Assembly (NCBI GenBank): GCA_027625915.1
Contig: JANTQA010000016.1
Span: 501,001 to 565,000 of the forward strand
From: Anaeramoeba flamelloides
Taxonomy: Eukaryota > Metamonada > Anaeramoebidae
DNA length: 64,000 nt
Reading direction: 5' to 3'
Shown piece after piece: positions 12,225-24,800 of the stretch. Numbering within the stretch: position 1 is the first letter of the stretch; the number at the start of each line of letters is the position of its first letter. Made by a program: the position numbers and the translations under genes. The notes under the pieces are model-generated. The model made no database searches and had not been told where the DNA came from. It saw only the letters and a list, made by a program, of their open reading frames with translations.

Positions 12225-12466
12225 CTGGTATTTGAAATTGAAATGGGATAAAATTTAAGCTGATACTCTTTTTTCTATACAGGAATCTTTTTTCATTTTA
12301 TCCTTTAGGACTCTCGGTTCATCCAATCTAAAAATTCAATATTAAAAAGAGCCTTAGAAACAAACAGAGTTCACAAATTTTCATTTATTTCGAGGAAAAA
12401 TTCTTTTTGTAAAATGAAGTTGGAAATAAAGTGAAAATTTTTTCCAATTTAACTCTTCAAATACGG
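12225..12466. mobile_element. CTGGTATTTGAA MITE, copy 1
   Basis: The left end CTGGTATTTGAAATTG is opposed by an inverted right end CTCTTCAAATACGGG. Subterminal TTTTCACTT-type sequence matches the two other copies (40304 and 42900). No coding capacity. The right end is somewhat diverged. Confidence 0.6.
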
Positions 12467-12971
12467 GTAATTGGCGAAAGTTAAAAACTCTGGTTAGTCA
12501 CAACACTGTAGCAGTCTTTTTTCGCTTGATTTCTCAATAATAATCATCATTAATCTTGATATCTACTCATAGAATTAATTCAATTTCTTTGGTATTAGTT
12601 GTGTTTCAGAAAAGCTTTTGGTACAAAAATAATGCCAAGTATCTTGTAAACCCATCACCAGCAAGAAATTTTTGGCGTATTCAAAAGATTCTTCAGGCCT
12701 TATTTCTGAAATGTAAAATGTTCTTTAAAATGAAATTAACAAGAAAAAGGGTGAGTTTGAAATTTTCATTTGTTTATTTAAATTGGAAAACTTTCCAATG
12801 CAATGAAAATAAAATCAAAAGAAAAAAAGATAATGAAAAAAACAAAACAAATGATTATTTATACAGACTGGAGAAGATTTTGGAAATACAAGTTATGTAA
12901 AAGTGTTGTGTGTTGTGTACTGAAGATTAAGATTGGAGTTCTGAATTCAAAAACTCTTTTATTCGGAATTA

Positions 12972-13211
12972 TTATTTTTTTTTTTTTTTTAATGCTTTGA
13001 GTGCATCGTTCAACAGATTATGAGGCTCTTCTTTTGGATCATTCTTCTCGAGATTATCTAACTGTTTCTTTAAATCCTTATTGTATTTTGTTAAAAATTC
13101 AGAAGGCTTGGACACAAGATCGTATAAGGTAAGCTCTTTCACTGATTTTTTTTTGTTGTTTACTTTTGGGCTTTTGTGGTGGTTTTTTTTGGTTTGTTCG
13201 ACATAAAACAA
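12972..13211 (-). CDS. Possible small Lys-rich protein or exon; start unclear
   Basis: A 79-codon frame includes VKELTLYDLVSKPSEFLTKY and then a charged, helix-like tail rich in Leu, Lys, Glu and Asp, ending in poly-Lys and TAA. It reads like real coding sequence but no family is recognised. A better start, ATG TCG AAC AAA CCA AAA, lies just upstream in another frame and would need one extra A in an A8 run to join. That means a homopolymer error, a frameshift or an unrecognised intron. A second exon-like fragment lies upstream on the same strand at 13349-13456. Confidence 0.4.
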   Translation of the reverse strand: MFYVEQTKKNHHKSPKVNNKKKSVKELTLYDLVSKPSEFLTKYNKDLKKQLDNLEKNDPKEEPHNLLNDALKALKKKKK

Positions 13212-13348
13212 AAAAAAGTTTCAAAAAGGATACAAAAGATAGAAAATGAAATATTTGTTCATTTGATTCTGAAAATAACACTTCGTGTTTGTTTTTTGTT
13301 TCAGTACTCTAATTTACACCACCTTCAATTGATGACAAACTTTGTATT

Positions 13349-13456
13349 TTAGTCAACAATTTTGGGAATAAATTGGCTAGACTTTGTTTTAGAAGGTTTT
13401 GTTTTTCGTTCCATCCATAATTTTAGGTTTTCTAATGTACTTTCAAGTTTAGCAAT
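13349..13456 (-). other. Exon-like fragment upstream of the small Lys-rich ORF
   Basis: A 35-codon frame containing LESTLENLKLWMERKTKPSK ends in TAA, on the same strand as the 12972-13211 frame. The charged, non-repetitive composition suggests coding. No start codon, acceptor or joining intron could be fixed, so it may be an exon of the same small gene or a remnant. Confidence 0.25.
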
Positions 13457-13459
13457 TTA

Positions 13460-14050
13460 TAATTGAAGAATGTTTTTTGGAGGGTTGGTTCAAAAAATCC
13501 AAATTAAATATTTGCAAGACGATTCAAACTGAAAAATTAAAAAACTTTTTTCTTTCCTTCACTATTTTTTTAAATTCAAGAACTTGTTGTTAAAGACAGT
13601 TTATAACCAAAATATTTTGAACCTCAGCAAATTCTACAAAATATCTTGATCTTTAATAAAAAAAAATTATTTCTTCATCTTTTTTCAAAAATGGAACAAT
13701 AAGTAAAAATTGTAACAATAGACATTTCAATATATCAATATCACAATTTTTTATCTACAAAAAATATATTTGTCAAGGCCAAAGAAATAGTTTACTTATG
13801 ATTAGGGTAGGTTCTTAAAATACAACAGTTAACAAAAAAATAGGTTTTCAACAAGTTAATAATCTATATTTCAAAGAAAACTCTCAGTTTTTTTTTTCTT
13901 TTATGCATTAGGTATATCTTTTAAATTGCATTTTTAAATAATTGTTTCTTCGATCTTCAGCCATTTTTTAGAAAAAATTATCCAATACATCTTTAGAAGA
14001 GCATAAAACCCAAAAAAAAAAAAAGAATAAGAGAAAAAAATTTATAGCCG
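13460..14050. other. Non-coding stretch
   Basis: AT-rich; no gene or repeat could be supported. Confidence 0.5.
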
Positions 14051-14315
14051 ATCTAATAAAAAAAGTTTTTAATAACATGTTATAAACGTGTTGTAAAGGT
14101 GTTATAAAAGCTTAAAATGTTATAAAATTTTATAATAAAAAATTTTATAACATAAATATATGTTATAAAATGTGTTATAAAAGTTATAACAGGTTATAAG
14201 CCTGCTATAAGAATATTTTTTTTCAAAATATTGAAAAAATCACCATATAAAAGGAAATTTTGTTATCAAAATGTTATATAGATGTTATAAAAAATGTTTT
14301 TTTATTAGGTTAGTT
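14050..14315. repeat. GTTATAA-rich repeat with inverted ends
   Basis: About a dozen degenerate copies of GTTATAA(AA), in both orientations, fill 240 bp. The block is bounded by CTAATAAAAAAAGTTTTT on the left and its complement form TTTTTTTATTAGG on the right. The inverted ends suggest a small mobile element with internal sub-repeats rather than a plain minisatellite. Confidence 0.6.
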
Positions 14316-14924
14316 ACAATGCATCATCCATTTTGGTACCCAATAGTTTACCTAATTCAAAATCAATTTTAAAGATAAAACCATTGAGGTTTCAGGAGAA
14401 AATTTTAAATTATGAATGTAATTTGTTCACAATTTTTTGAAACTTCTTCATTTGTTTAAGATGTTATAGTTTCCTAGATTTGTCTATCATTAAAGTATTT
14501 TTTAATTGAAAGTAAATGGTGACAGTGCTCCATGGCTCAAATGGTTTCTGTGAAGTTAAAAAATCTATTATAAAGATTATTGAATAATACAATATTAAAT
14601 TTTATACTAATGATCCACAATTGTTAATTTGTCATTTTGAAAATTTTTTTTGTTCCTTTTCTAAATCTAAAAAAAAAAAAAACCCAAATAATATTAAATT
14701 CTCGTATTTAATGAATCATATTTCTTATTAAGAAAATCGAAAAGAAACTATTTTTGTATATTTTTTAATTACATTGATTTCCTTAATAATAATCAACATA
14801 GTAACTCATGGAATAATTAATTTTGTTTCCTTTTTTTTTATTTTGAAGGCCGAAATTAATTTCCTTGAACATTTTTTAGATTTTTTTTAATTTATTAAAT
14901 AAATACAAAATTTATTTGTATTTT
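14316..14924. other. Non-coding stretch
   Basis: AT-rich; no coding frame or clear repeat seen before the mosaic array begins. Confidence 0.45.
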
Positions 14925-16240
14925 TGGTTTATTTCGTAAATTAATAAATACCTATTCTCTCCACAGCATTCTACAACATTCTACGGTACTCTGGGTTTTC
15001 CAGAATTTAAAAAACAAAAAAATAGAGTTAAATCAGAAATTTTATTCAATTCTTTCGAATTATGGAAAACTGACGTTAGGTTTTTTATACTTTTTGAAAT
15101 AAAAAGAATATTTATTTATTATTCTTGTCATTTCAAAAAAAGAAAAAAACTGCCGTTGGGTTTTCTGGAGTTTTTTGTTTATTTTGAAAATCAATAGATT
15201 TTCTTTAGGTTTTTTTGCTTTTTGAAATAAACCAAAAAATTATTAAAATTTTCTGTTTATTTCAAAAAGTAATTAAAACAAACCTAGAACACTTCACAAA
15301 TAAAATAGAAAACCTCAAAAAAAAAAACTTCGAACACTTAACATATAAGACGAAAACCTCAAGAAAACCTAGGCACTTTATGATACTCTATAGGTATCCC
15401 CTCATTTCTAATTTTTTTTTTTTTTAGGAATTTCAATAAAGAATCAAAATTGTCTTTATCATTAACTAATAATAAAATTTATAATGATTCTTTTATATTG
15501 AATAATATCAAGGATATTATTCTTATTATTTTTGTTAATTTAATTTAAATCTATAATCTAAAATTATACGATTTTCTTTATAGAATGGGCTTCGTGAGGT
15601 GTTTTTTAATTTATGATATAAACAGAAAATTTTTGAAATTTTCAGTTTATTTCCTAAAACAAAAAAAAAAAAAAAAAAAAAACCATTAGCTTTTCCAGAA
15701 TTCAAACGAATGGAGTCAAATCAAAGAGTTTTCTCTATTCTTTCAAATTCTGAAAACCGCCGTTATCTTTTCTTTTAGTTTTCTGTTTATTTGGAAAATC
15801 AATAAATTTTCGTTAAGTTTTTTTTTCATTTTTGAAATAAACCGAAAATTTTAATAAATTTTTCTGTTTATTACTAAAAGTAAAAAAAAAACCTAGAACA
15901 CTTCACAAATAAAATAGAAAAGCTCAAAAAAACCTACCTCAAACACTTAACAAATAAAAAAGAATGCCTCAAGAAAACCTAGGCACTTGACAGATAAAAC
16001 AGAAAACCTCAAGAAAACATATACACTCTACGGCACTTGACGACACGATCAAATTTCTATTTTTTTTTAAAAAAAATTTAATAAAAAAACATAATTTTCT
16101 TTCTCATTAACCAATAATAAGAGAAAATAATGAGTCTTTATTTTGAATAATATCAAAGATATTATTCTAAAATTTTTGTTAATTTGAATTCGTTTAATAA
16201 TACAAATTATTCGATTTTCTTAATAAAAAGGGCAGTTCCA
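14925..16240. repeat. Palindrome mosaic, loci 3 and 4, tandem duplication
   Basis: Two mosaic blocks (about 14925-15400 and 15590-16060) are each followed by the same non-palindromic segment of about 170 bp (15425-15595 and 16065-16235), with GAATAATATCAA(A/G)GATATTATTCT in both. This is a direct tandem duplication of a unit of roughly 640 bp. Modules present: TTCCAGAATTTAAAA / TTTCAAATTCTGAAAA hairpins, AATAAACCGAAAATTTT / AAATTTTCTGTTTATT hairpins, and CCTAGAACACTTCACAAATA units. Confidence 0.78.
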
Positions 16241-16429
16241 TAAAAAAATGAATGATATCTTCAATGATTTCTAAGTTGAAATATTTTTTGTATAAATTAC
16301 TAGATTTTGTTGTTATTTTATTCTTTTCATAAACAAAAGATTATCTATTGAGATAATTTGTGAAATTTCTTAGTTTTAAGATGGAAATAGAGCCCAGACA
16401 TTTTAGTTATTTTTGTTATTGGGTTATTT

Positions 16430-16760
16430 CTTAAATTCAAAAAACTGCCATTAGTTTTTCCAGAATTCAATGAGAATTGAGTAAAATCTTTCGATTTAAC
16501 TCTATTCTTTTGAATTCTGAGAAACCGCCATTATTTTTTCTTTTCTTTTCTTTTTATTTGGAAATTCAATAGATTTTATGAATAAAACAGAATAACACAA
16601 GAAAAGTTAGGTGCTGCATGGTACTAAACGAACATAGTAGTTAGTATTTCCTGGATTTAAAAGAATTGGGTAAATTCAATGATTTTATTCTATTTCTCAA
16701 ATTAAAAAAAGCTAGGTACTGTACGTCACTTGAAGTGATTTGACGACACAACTGTTTGTT
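16430..16760. repeat. Palindrome mosaic, locus 5
   Basis: A worn block with TTCCAGAATTCAATGAGAAT opposite TTTTGAATTCTGAGAAA, a GGAAATTCAATAGATTTT module and a CTTGAAGTGATTTGACGAC tail. It leads straight into the 370-bp repeat, as at locus 2. Confidence 0.7.
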
Positions 16761-17085
16761 TATATTGTTCTTATACCCAATAATTTTTAAATATTCCCAA
16801 CCATTCGGCCTAGTAATATTTGTGATTCAGTTTGCTCGAAATTGAATTAGGTTCACATTTAGTAATTTCAAATTTTCTACTATCCAATTAATATGATGGT
16901 TGTTTGTTTTTGAAAATTTTCAATTTTTTAATAGATAAATGTTACAAACCCCATAATTTCTAATTTTGTTTGCGTTTAAATCTTCTTTTATATATAGAGT
17001 TTCTGGTTTGGTCTATTTTTGTTTCAGTTTCATAAATTATTCTTGAAGAGTGTATATTAATTTTTTACAAATTTGTGGTTTTTTT
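16745..17085. repeat. 370-bp repeat following the mosaic (copy 2)
   Basis: Same order and orientation as 9471-9830, with diverged stretches between conserved blocks such as GTTACAAACCCCATAATTTC and TGGTCTATTTTTG. Confidence 0.7.
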
Positions 17086-17090
17086 ATTTA

Positions 17091-17285
17091 CATTCAGTTC
17101 CACTTTTAAGGCTCAAACTTTCAACGAAATTTAAGGCACCATAAAAATCTCAAATTAAGGCACAAAATTCAGATTCTAGTAAAATAAATTGTAAAATAAA
17201 AAATTACAAATTTTGTGCCTTAATTTGGGATTTTTCGTGCCTTAAATTTCTTTCAAAGTTTGTGCCGTAAACGTGAAACTGACTG
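17091..17285. mobile_element. 198-bp palindromic MITE, copy 1
   Basis: The ends CATTCAGTTCCACTTTTAAG and its complement-type end GTGAAACTGACTG are flanked by TA on both sides. The whole element folds as one long imperfect hairpin through AAGGCACAAA, AATCTCAAATTAAGG and a short loop. The TA duplication and CAGT-type end fit Tc1/mariner-derived MITEs. Non-coding. Confidence 0.88.
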
Positions 17286-17287
17286 TA

Positions 17288-18965
17288 TCTAAACATCTAT
17301 TGAGCCAAAATCCAATCTCATTTCCTTTTAATAAAGGTAATTATAATGTTAATATATTTCCAATATTTCTGAAATAATTTTGTCAAAAAGAATCTCTTAG
17401 TTAATTATTTAATTTTTGAAAAAAATATAAAATTTTTTTGGCAACTAATGTACATTTCTGACAATTTTAATCAGGATATTTTGCAACTTTGGAGTCTGAA
17501 AATTGAAAGTTCACCCTTTAAAATTGTTATGAAATGTAGATTTATTTCTTAAATTCTTGGATTTTTTTCGAATACCTTAGATTATCTTTAATTGATGAGA
17601 TCAACAAATATTTCCACAATACTAATTCATCATTTAGAGACATTTTGAATCATATAGAGTATACTAATATGATTACATCACAATAACAACTTCCTTTAAT
17701 TCTAAGTTTCTCACTGGTAACCAGTTATCGTATTAAGGATGTAAGTACATTTTACCATTTTGAAAAATTTTAATTGTGCGAACATTACTGATAAATTATT
17801 TTTTGAGTGCCAACAGATATTGAAACTTTGGAACCAAAACACCATCCACTAGTCTATTCGTGAAAAGAATCAAAGTAATTCAGAGTTGAATCTTAAATTT
17901 TTTGATTTTTTGAAAAATTTTTTTGATGAAATTTTTGGTTTTATTAAATTTGGTTTTGGATCTCGAGATGTGTTTATACGAACGATTGAAATTAATCAAA
18001 CAGCAAACCAAAAAAATATACCCGAAAGGGTGTGCATTTGAAAAAAATATTTTCTTTTAGAAGACTAAAACACGAAGGATAACCATTCCAAATAAATTTG
18101 TTGAAATCAAGAATGATTAAAAAAAAAAAACGATAAAAGCCTATTTTTGAAGATTGGTTTTCATTATCTTCTTAATTTGTATGAACTCAAACTATTTTTT
18201 TCCTTGAATTTCTAGCCCCATTACTATTTATTATTATTTTATAAAACCTTTTGTGACAAATTTGCTTTCAAAATTCTTTTTTAAAATATTTCTATCAAAC
18301 AAAGCCAAAACAAAGAATACTATTAAAAAATTAAAATAAAGGAGTTGAATTCTTGGAATCAAAAAACAGTTATAAAAGATTCAAATCAAAAAAATTGAGA
18401 AATTCAATAACAAATTTTTATCAGATTCAGAATTTATTTGAGTTCTCATTTTAATGGAAAATAAATAATTATAAAATCAAACGCATTTGTCCAATAAACC
18501 CTCATTCTTAAGAAGAATTAAAAAAATCTCTGATTTTCTGAACTAAAAATAGAATTAGATGAATTAAATGAAAATAGGATTTTTAAATTAATTTTGGAAA
18601 TTCTTTAGAAATAAACAGTAATTTATATATCAAAAATTTTCCAAACAAATTTTTTTTTATAAAGAATTAAAAATAAAACCAAATAAAGAATAAGTAATTG
18701 GGTAAAATTTTATAGATAAGATCAAGTAATAAATGATTTTTATTTATTTTTTTTTGATCAATTTTTTCATTTTTTTGATTTGCGTTTTTTTGTTGGTATG
18801 AAAATATCTTCTACTAGGATATATTCCACTCTAATATTTATTAAAATATCAATGTATTTGGCTAAAGAAATGATTTAAATGATTCAGTTTCACATAAAGG
18901 GTGGCACTCAAAAAATGAAAAATGTACTTACCCCCTTAAATTGAAAAAATAATATTTTTTTTTGA
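17288..18965. other. Non-coding stretch
   Basis: AT-rich with no frame or repeat that could be supported. Confidence 0.5.
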
Positions 18966-18969
18966 ATTT

Positions 18970-19860
18970 TCAGTTAGGTTTCCCAGAATTTAAAAGAATG
19001 GAGAAAAATTAAAAGATTTTACTCAATTCTTTGAAATTCTGGAAAATGACAAGGTTTTCTTAAATTTTCAGTTTATTTGGAAAATCACTGATTTTCGTTA
19101 CAGTCAGTTTCACTTTTAAGGCACAAACTTACAACGAAATTTAAGGTACAAAAAAAATCTCAAATTAAAGCACAAAATTCAAATTCTAGTAAAAATAAAT
19201 TGTAAAAAAAAAAATTTCCAAATTTTGTGCCTTAATTTGAGATTTTTTGGTGCCTTAAATTCCGTTCAAAGTTTGTGTCTTAAAAGTGAAAACTGACTGT
19301 AGGTTTTTTTGACTTTTCTATTTATTTGGAAAATCAATATATTTTTGTTGGGTTTTTTTTTTACTGTGAAAATAAACTGAAAATTTTAATAATTTTTCTG
19401 TTTTATTCTAAAATAAAAAAACCTAGAACACTTTACAAATAAAATAGAAAACCTCAAAAAAACCTATAATACTTCACAAATTAAATATAAACCCTCAAAA
19501 AAACCCTAGAATACTTAACAAATAAAATAGAAAACTTCAAGAAAATCTAGTCACTCTACCGTATACTTTTCTTTCTGTTTCGAGGAATTTAATAGAAAAG
19601 AGTAAAATCTATACAATTTTACTCAATTATTTTGAATTCTGGGAAACCTAGGTACTTGACGGGCATTTTCATTGGGTTTTACAGGAATCAAAAAATCGAG
19701 GTAAAATCTACCATATTTTACTCAAATATTTTAAATCATGGATAATCAGCGAAATTTTCTTTAGGTTTTCCCTAATTTCAATAAGATAGAATATATATAT
19801 ATGATTTTAATTTATTCTTTTGAAATTCTGGAAAAGTTAGTAAACTGAATATTTATTATC
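18970..19860. repeat. Palindrome mosaic, locus 6 (interrupted by a MITE)
   Basis: Carries GGTTTCCCAGAATTTAAAAG opposite TTTGAAATTCTGGAAAA, the AATCACTGATTTTCGTTA module, a hairpin AATAAACTGAAAATTTT / ATTTTTCTGTTTTATT, and several CCTAGAACACTTTACAAATA units. A 199-bp MITE sits inside the GATTTTCGTTAGG module (19101-19299). The block frays to the right through 19860. Confidence 0.75.
19101..19299. mobile_element. 198-bp palindromic MITE, copy 2, inside the mosaic
   Basis: The ends CAGTCAGTTTCACTTTTAAG and GTGAAAACTGACTG are flanked by TA (19099-19100 and 19300-19301). The left flank GATTTTCGTTA and right flank TAGGTTTTTTT together restore the common mosaic module GATTTTCGTTAGGTTTTTTT. This shows TA duplication on insertion directly. 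Confidence 0.92.
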
Positions 19861-19869
19861 AATTGTTTT

Positions 19870-21876
19870 CCTACTATAATAAAGTTTTGTTAAATAAATT
19901 AATTCTTAAAAATATTATATAAATCTATTCAATTAGATACCCCAAAGTAGAATTCAGCTAAAATTCATTTTTACATACTTTCCAAATACCCACCCAAAAA
20001 AAAAAAATAAATAATAATAATAAACACTTTTTTTTCTTGGTTAGAGGGTTTTAATAAATGTGATACTGTTAACAACAATAAAAACAATAATACAGATATT
20101 TGAAGTCCCCCACTTTATTTTATAGTATAAATTCAAATTAATATATAAAATTTTTACTTCTATTCGATTTTTTCTATTTTTTTGCCCGTTTTTGTATTTA
20201 ATATTTAATTGGGCTAAATGTGAAGTGACTTCTAGTAAATTAATTGATTATAGATACCTCCTTTAAGATAAAATAATTTGAAATTAAAGTTATAATTATT
20301 TAGAAAAATGGTAATTGAACTAAAAATTATTGTTATATTTTGTCAAATTTATTAGTATTGTAAATAAATTTATTGAATAAGGAAGATATGCCAAAGGCAC
20401 GTTTAAACTATGTCAAACTTCAAATTTTCAATTGTTTTTTTTTGTACGAGTTATGCTGAGTTTATGAATTTTTTCTTGTCAATTACATTACATTCGCTTT
20501 TTAACACAATATATAAGATAACATCTAATGTACAATATAATCAAAATAATTCACATAAAACCTTAATAAGATATATAAACAATAAGGAATATAAAACTCA
20601 TTTATTTTTTTTTTTGTATAACTAGACAATTATCAAAAAATAAACCAAAATAATGAACAAAAAAAACCAATAACACATAAAAAAAGATTGTTAATAGAAA
20701 TATATCTTTTTTTTAAATTCTAATTTAAAAGTCTCAAAAAAAAATGAATATCTTAGCCTTAAAATGGTACCTTAAAAATAATATTTTTTGTTTTTTCTGT
20801 GTTATCTGTCTAATTTAAGTGTGCTTTCAAAAGTGCACAGAATGTAATAAAATAAGATAGTTTTGAATTTTCACAGGTTTACTGTTGATAAACCTACTTA
20901 ACATCAAGAGAGTTGTTAAATAAAGTCTTTCTTTTTGATCATGTTTTAATGAATAAATAGAAATAATTTTTCAGAAAAGGAAAATTGAATTCCTAAAGTG
21001 ACAAAATTATTTTTATCAACTGACGAAATTTTTATTTAATATTATTAGATTTGGAAGAACAAAAAAGGAAATTTTCTTTTTGCGCCAATGATCCGTAAAT
21101 AAGAATACTTGTATTCTGTTTTTAAATTTCAGTTTTTCATCTTAAATCTAAACAAATTAGAGTGTAATTAATCAAATTATTCTATGTTTTGTTTACTTTT
21201 TGCTGTGAATTTGAGATTATGTCAAATAAAAAACGCAAACTAAAACAAAAATGTGAATTTTCTCGAACATTATTTAAATTATTAGTTTCGAACTGTGATC
21301 AATAATTTTCAAGTTAAATATTTGATCTTTGTTAGTAAGGATCCAATTTAGTTTCTTGTTCTCACACTTAAAAGGTGTAAAGTTTGGGCGAAAAACACTA
21401 ATAATAAAAAAAGAAGGTAAAAATATTAAATCTTTTGAGAGGTTTGATCAATTAAATAAAAATTTTCTTTCAGCCGTTAAACCTATTCCTTAAATTTATT
21501 AAAGCCACTTTAAAAAAGTGAGTACTTTTTTTTTATTAAGATTACTAGAATCAAAACTTTTTTACAGTTTTGTGTTTTGAAAAAAGTGAAAATTTTTTAG
21601 AAAACAATGTGCATTCCATTCTTGAGACCCCTACCCCTACATCACATTTAAAGGTTGATCGTTCACTTTTTTAAAACGGAAAACTTCAAAAGTTTGGTTT
21701 CTAAAAAAGTTTTCACTTTTTGTAAAATTAAAAACTTGAAAAAAGTTTTCAAAAAGACTTCAATCTGTCTGACGGTTGAAATTCAAAATTGTTTTGCAAT
21801 TATTGACATTTTTATTTTTTTTTAAAAAACTTTGGTATTATTTTCATTCCAAATTTAGTATCACAAATTGGTGAAT
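19870..21876. other. Non-coding stretch upstream of the RasGAP-like gene
   Basis: AT-rich, with no supported gene. The frame at 20410-20625 (+) is low-complexity and likely chance. The last 300 bp hold loosely repeated AAAAGTTTTCACTTTTT-type sequence, but no start-defining signal is visible. Confidence 0.45.
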
Positions 21877-24800
21877 ATGGTAATTTTCTTTGTGTTTTTT
21901 TTTTTTTTCTTTCTTTCGATTATTAGTCTCCCAAACATAAACCATTTCTCAATTACAACAATAAAAATATTCAAACAATCATTTTGTAAAATAATATTTA
22001 ATAAATCAAAGAGTGATTTACAAAAACAATTCGAAGACACAGGGTCACAGTTTACAAGATCCAAAATAACAAGTGAAAATTTTCCAAATAGAAATTTCAA
22101 TCGAGCAAATTCTAACCACATGATACCTCTCCGAAAAAAACAAAATTACAAGATCAAACGCCGGTATTTATTTCTAAAATCAATAAATGTTTCTTCTTCG
22201 AACTTGAAATACTCTTCAAGTCCAAAAACATCACGATCCATACGTGTAACAGAATTTGAGTTACCACCAAAACTGATCAATAAGAATCGCATGTATATCT
22301 CTAAAACGCCGCGAAATTCTTCAAAATTAAAATATTGTGATTTTATAGCTTGTAATGAAGACTATCAAAGCCAAAATCAAAACTATTCAATTAACCAATT
22401 TCAAAGAACTGATTTAAATTTTAAAAAATTGGCAAAAAGACCAAATGAAACCTCAAACAAGAAACAAAAACAACAAAATCTATATTATGATCAAGCAAAC
22501 CAACCCAAGTCGTTCCAAAGAGGAAACATGTATGTAAATTCCAATGAAACAAAAATCATTCAAGCCAAGAGAATTCAGAACAAAAATCAAAAGACTTATT
22601 CGACAATTAGCAAATTACCAGTAAACAATACACTTCAAAGGAATTCCACATATCTTAGAAAAGCAAAAACTAACTTTACTCTTCAAGCAAATTCTTTAAA
22701 CAACCCACTTTCGAACGAATCTGATATTAACCAAGTTTCTAATAGAGAATATAGCACAAAAATGGGCCAAAAAAAACGAATGGACAAAGATTTTCGAAAG
22801 ATCAAAAATGAAAACATTCAAGATGTACAAAATTTGCAAGAACAGGAAATAATGTATAGGAACCCAAATTATGATTACTTACCCACAAACTATCGAACTT
22901 TCAACCAATCAACACCACTTCACATTCATAGAGAAAGGCAACAATTCACATTAAAAAAAAGAGATTTTAATTACAATTATAACAACCACAGAAATGAAAA
23001 TACAGACTTGATCAGAAGTGGAAATTATTTTGGCCGATCTAAACAAAATTATGGCAATAATTTTACGGAAAAAAAAATATATATTAATCAGAACAAATTA
23101 TCAAAAAATCAAAAACAATCATATATATCACCAAAAATGGAATTAGAAATTGTAAATTTATTAGAAAAATCAAAAAATGTTCAAAAAAAAATAACTGGAA
23201 AGAAAAAAAAAGAAAAAAAAAACAAATTTGATAATTTTAAAAATGATTTTAAGGAAATGTTGACTAAAATGAAAAAAATTGAAAATGAGATTTATCAATT
23301 CCAATTTAATAATTTAATCTATAATCAAAAAGAATATACTTGTTGGGAAAAGAAAATTGATAATATTGAAATCAACACTTTTTCTATTGATTTGGGATTG
23401 AAACCAGATAATCTTGAAGAATGTGTTGAACAGAAGGATAATTTGATCTCCAAATCTGAAGAATGGAACCAAAGGACTCAAATTGAAAATCTTTGTAATT
23501 CTAGCGAAATTGATCACTTATTAAAAAAAATAAAAACAGCAAGATTGAAGAAGTCTAATAGTAATTATCACAATAAACAACTTGATCAAAAAACTATTGA
23601 AAAAAAGGTTGATATACAAAATGAAAAAATACATCCCGAATGTTTAATCATGAATATAATGGACAAGACAAACAAAGAAGAGAAACTTGGAAATTATAGT
23701 ATTCAAAACTATAATTTTGCTAAAAAATCATCATTACCAACAGGAAATGTTACAAGCCCAATCAATAATGGAAATGAAAATGAAAATGAAAATGAAATTA
23801 TTAATAATAAATTAAAAAAAAAAAAAAATCAAGAAGAAATTATTTTTATTAAAAGTCAATTAATTAAAAAAATAAATGAAAGAAAAAAATTAACAAAAAT
23901 TGTTAAAAAACAAATAAAGTCAAATAAAAAAAAACAAATTCAAATAGATAAGAAAGGAATAAATTTAAAATATAGTAAAAATTCAAGCAAGGAAAATTTA
24001 ATTTGTTTGAATAACTTAATGAACACAATATTTTCATTAATTCCACAATTGAATCTATTTCCACAATCAATAAGACCATTTTATCAAAATTTTGAAAAAA
24101 CAAAATTTGTTTTAAATGACAGACTAAATTTTCACATTAATAATATTTTGAGAATTTTATCACCTACATCAACCCAAAAACATAATAAGAAAGTTACTCG
24201 GGGGTTGAAATCTAAAATAGTGATTTTATTAAGATCATCCAATTTAAAATCCTTTGTCAGAAATAAATATTTACTAGAAGAAATTAAACAAATTATTGAT
24301 TCTAATATATTTTTAACAAGCAGTTCATCAATTTTAAAAACAAATCAAAAACTATTAAATTTAATTCAATTAAATATCAATTCCCAGAAAAAAAGTAATA
24401 TATATAAATATAAACAAAACCAAAATAGAAATCCAAAAAAAATTTATCAAGGGATTTCATCAATTTTTGATTGCTTTTTTTTTGTTGATTTGTTTCGAAA
24501 AAAATTATCAAAAGGAATTATTAGGATATTAAACGAAAATAATTTATTGAATTTTCTAAATAATACCCTGATTGTTAATAAAAATAAGAATGAACGTTTT
24601 AAGGTGAATGAAAATATGGTTAATATGAATAATCTAGGTAGTGGAGATGATAGTAAGGGTGGAGAAAAGGAAAAAGCAAAACAAGTTAATGGTAAATTTA
24701 TTAAAAAATTCTATTCAAAAAAAATTAAGGAAATGTTATTATTTTCTTTGGAAACGTATATATCAGATTTACCAGATTTCAATGATATAAGTGATATATT

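Noticed and set aside
15215-15427. Plus-strand frame of 70 codons
   Set aside because: Composed entirely of palindrome-mosaic modules; the frame is not shared by other mosaic loci.
21880-21926. Intron directly after the first ATG of the RasGAP-like gene (GTAATT to TTATTAG)
   Set aside because: Removing these 47 bases puts the rest out of frame with the long ORF, so it cannot join ATG 21877 to it; an upstream exon remains possible.
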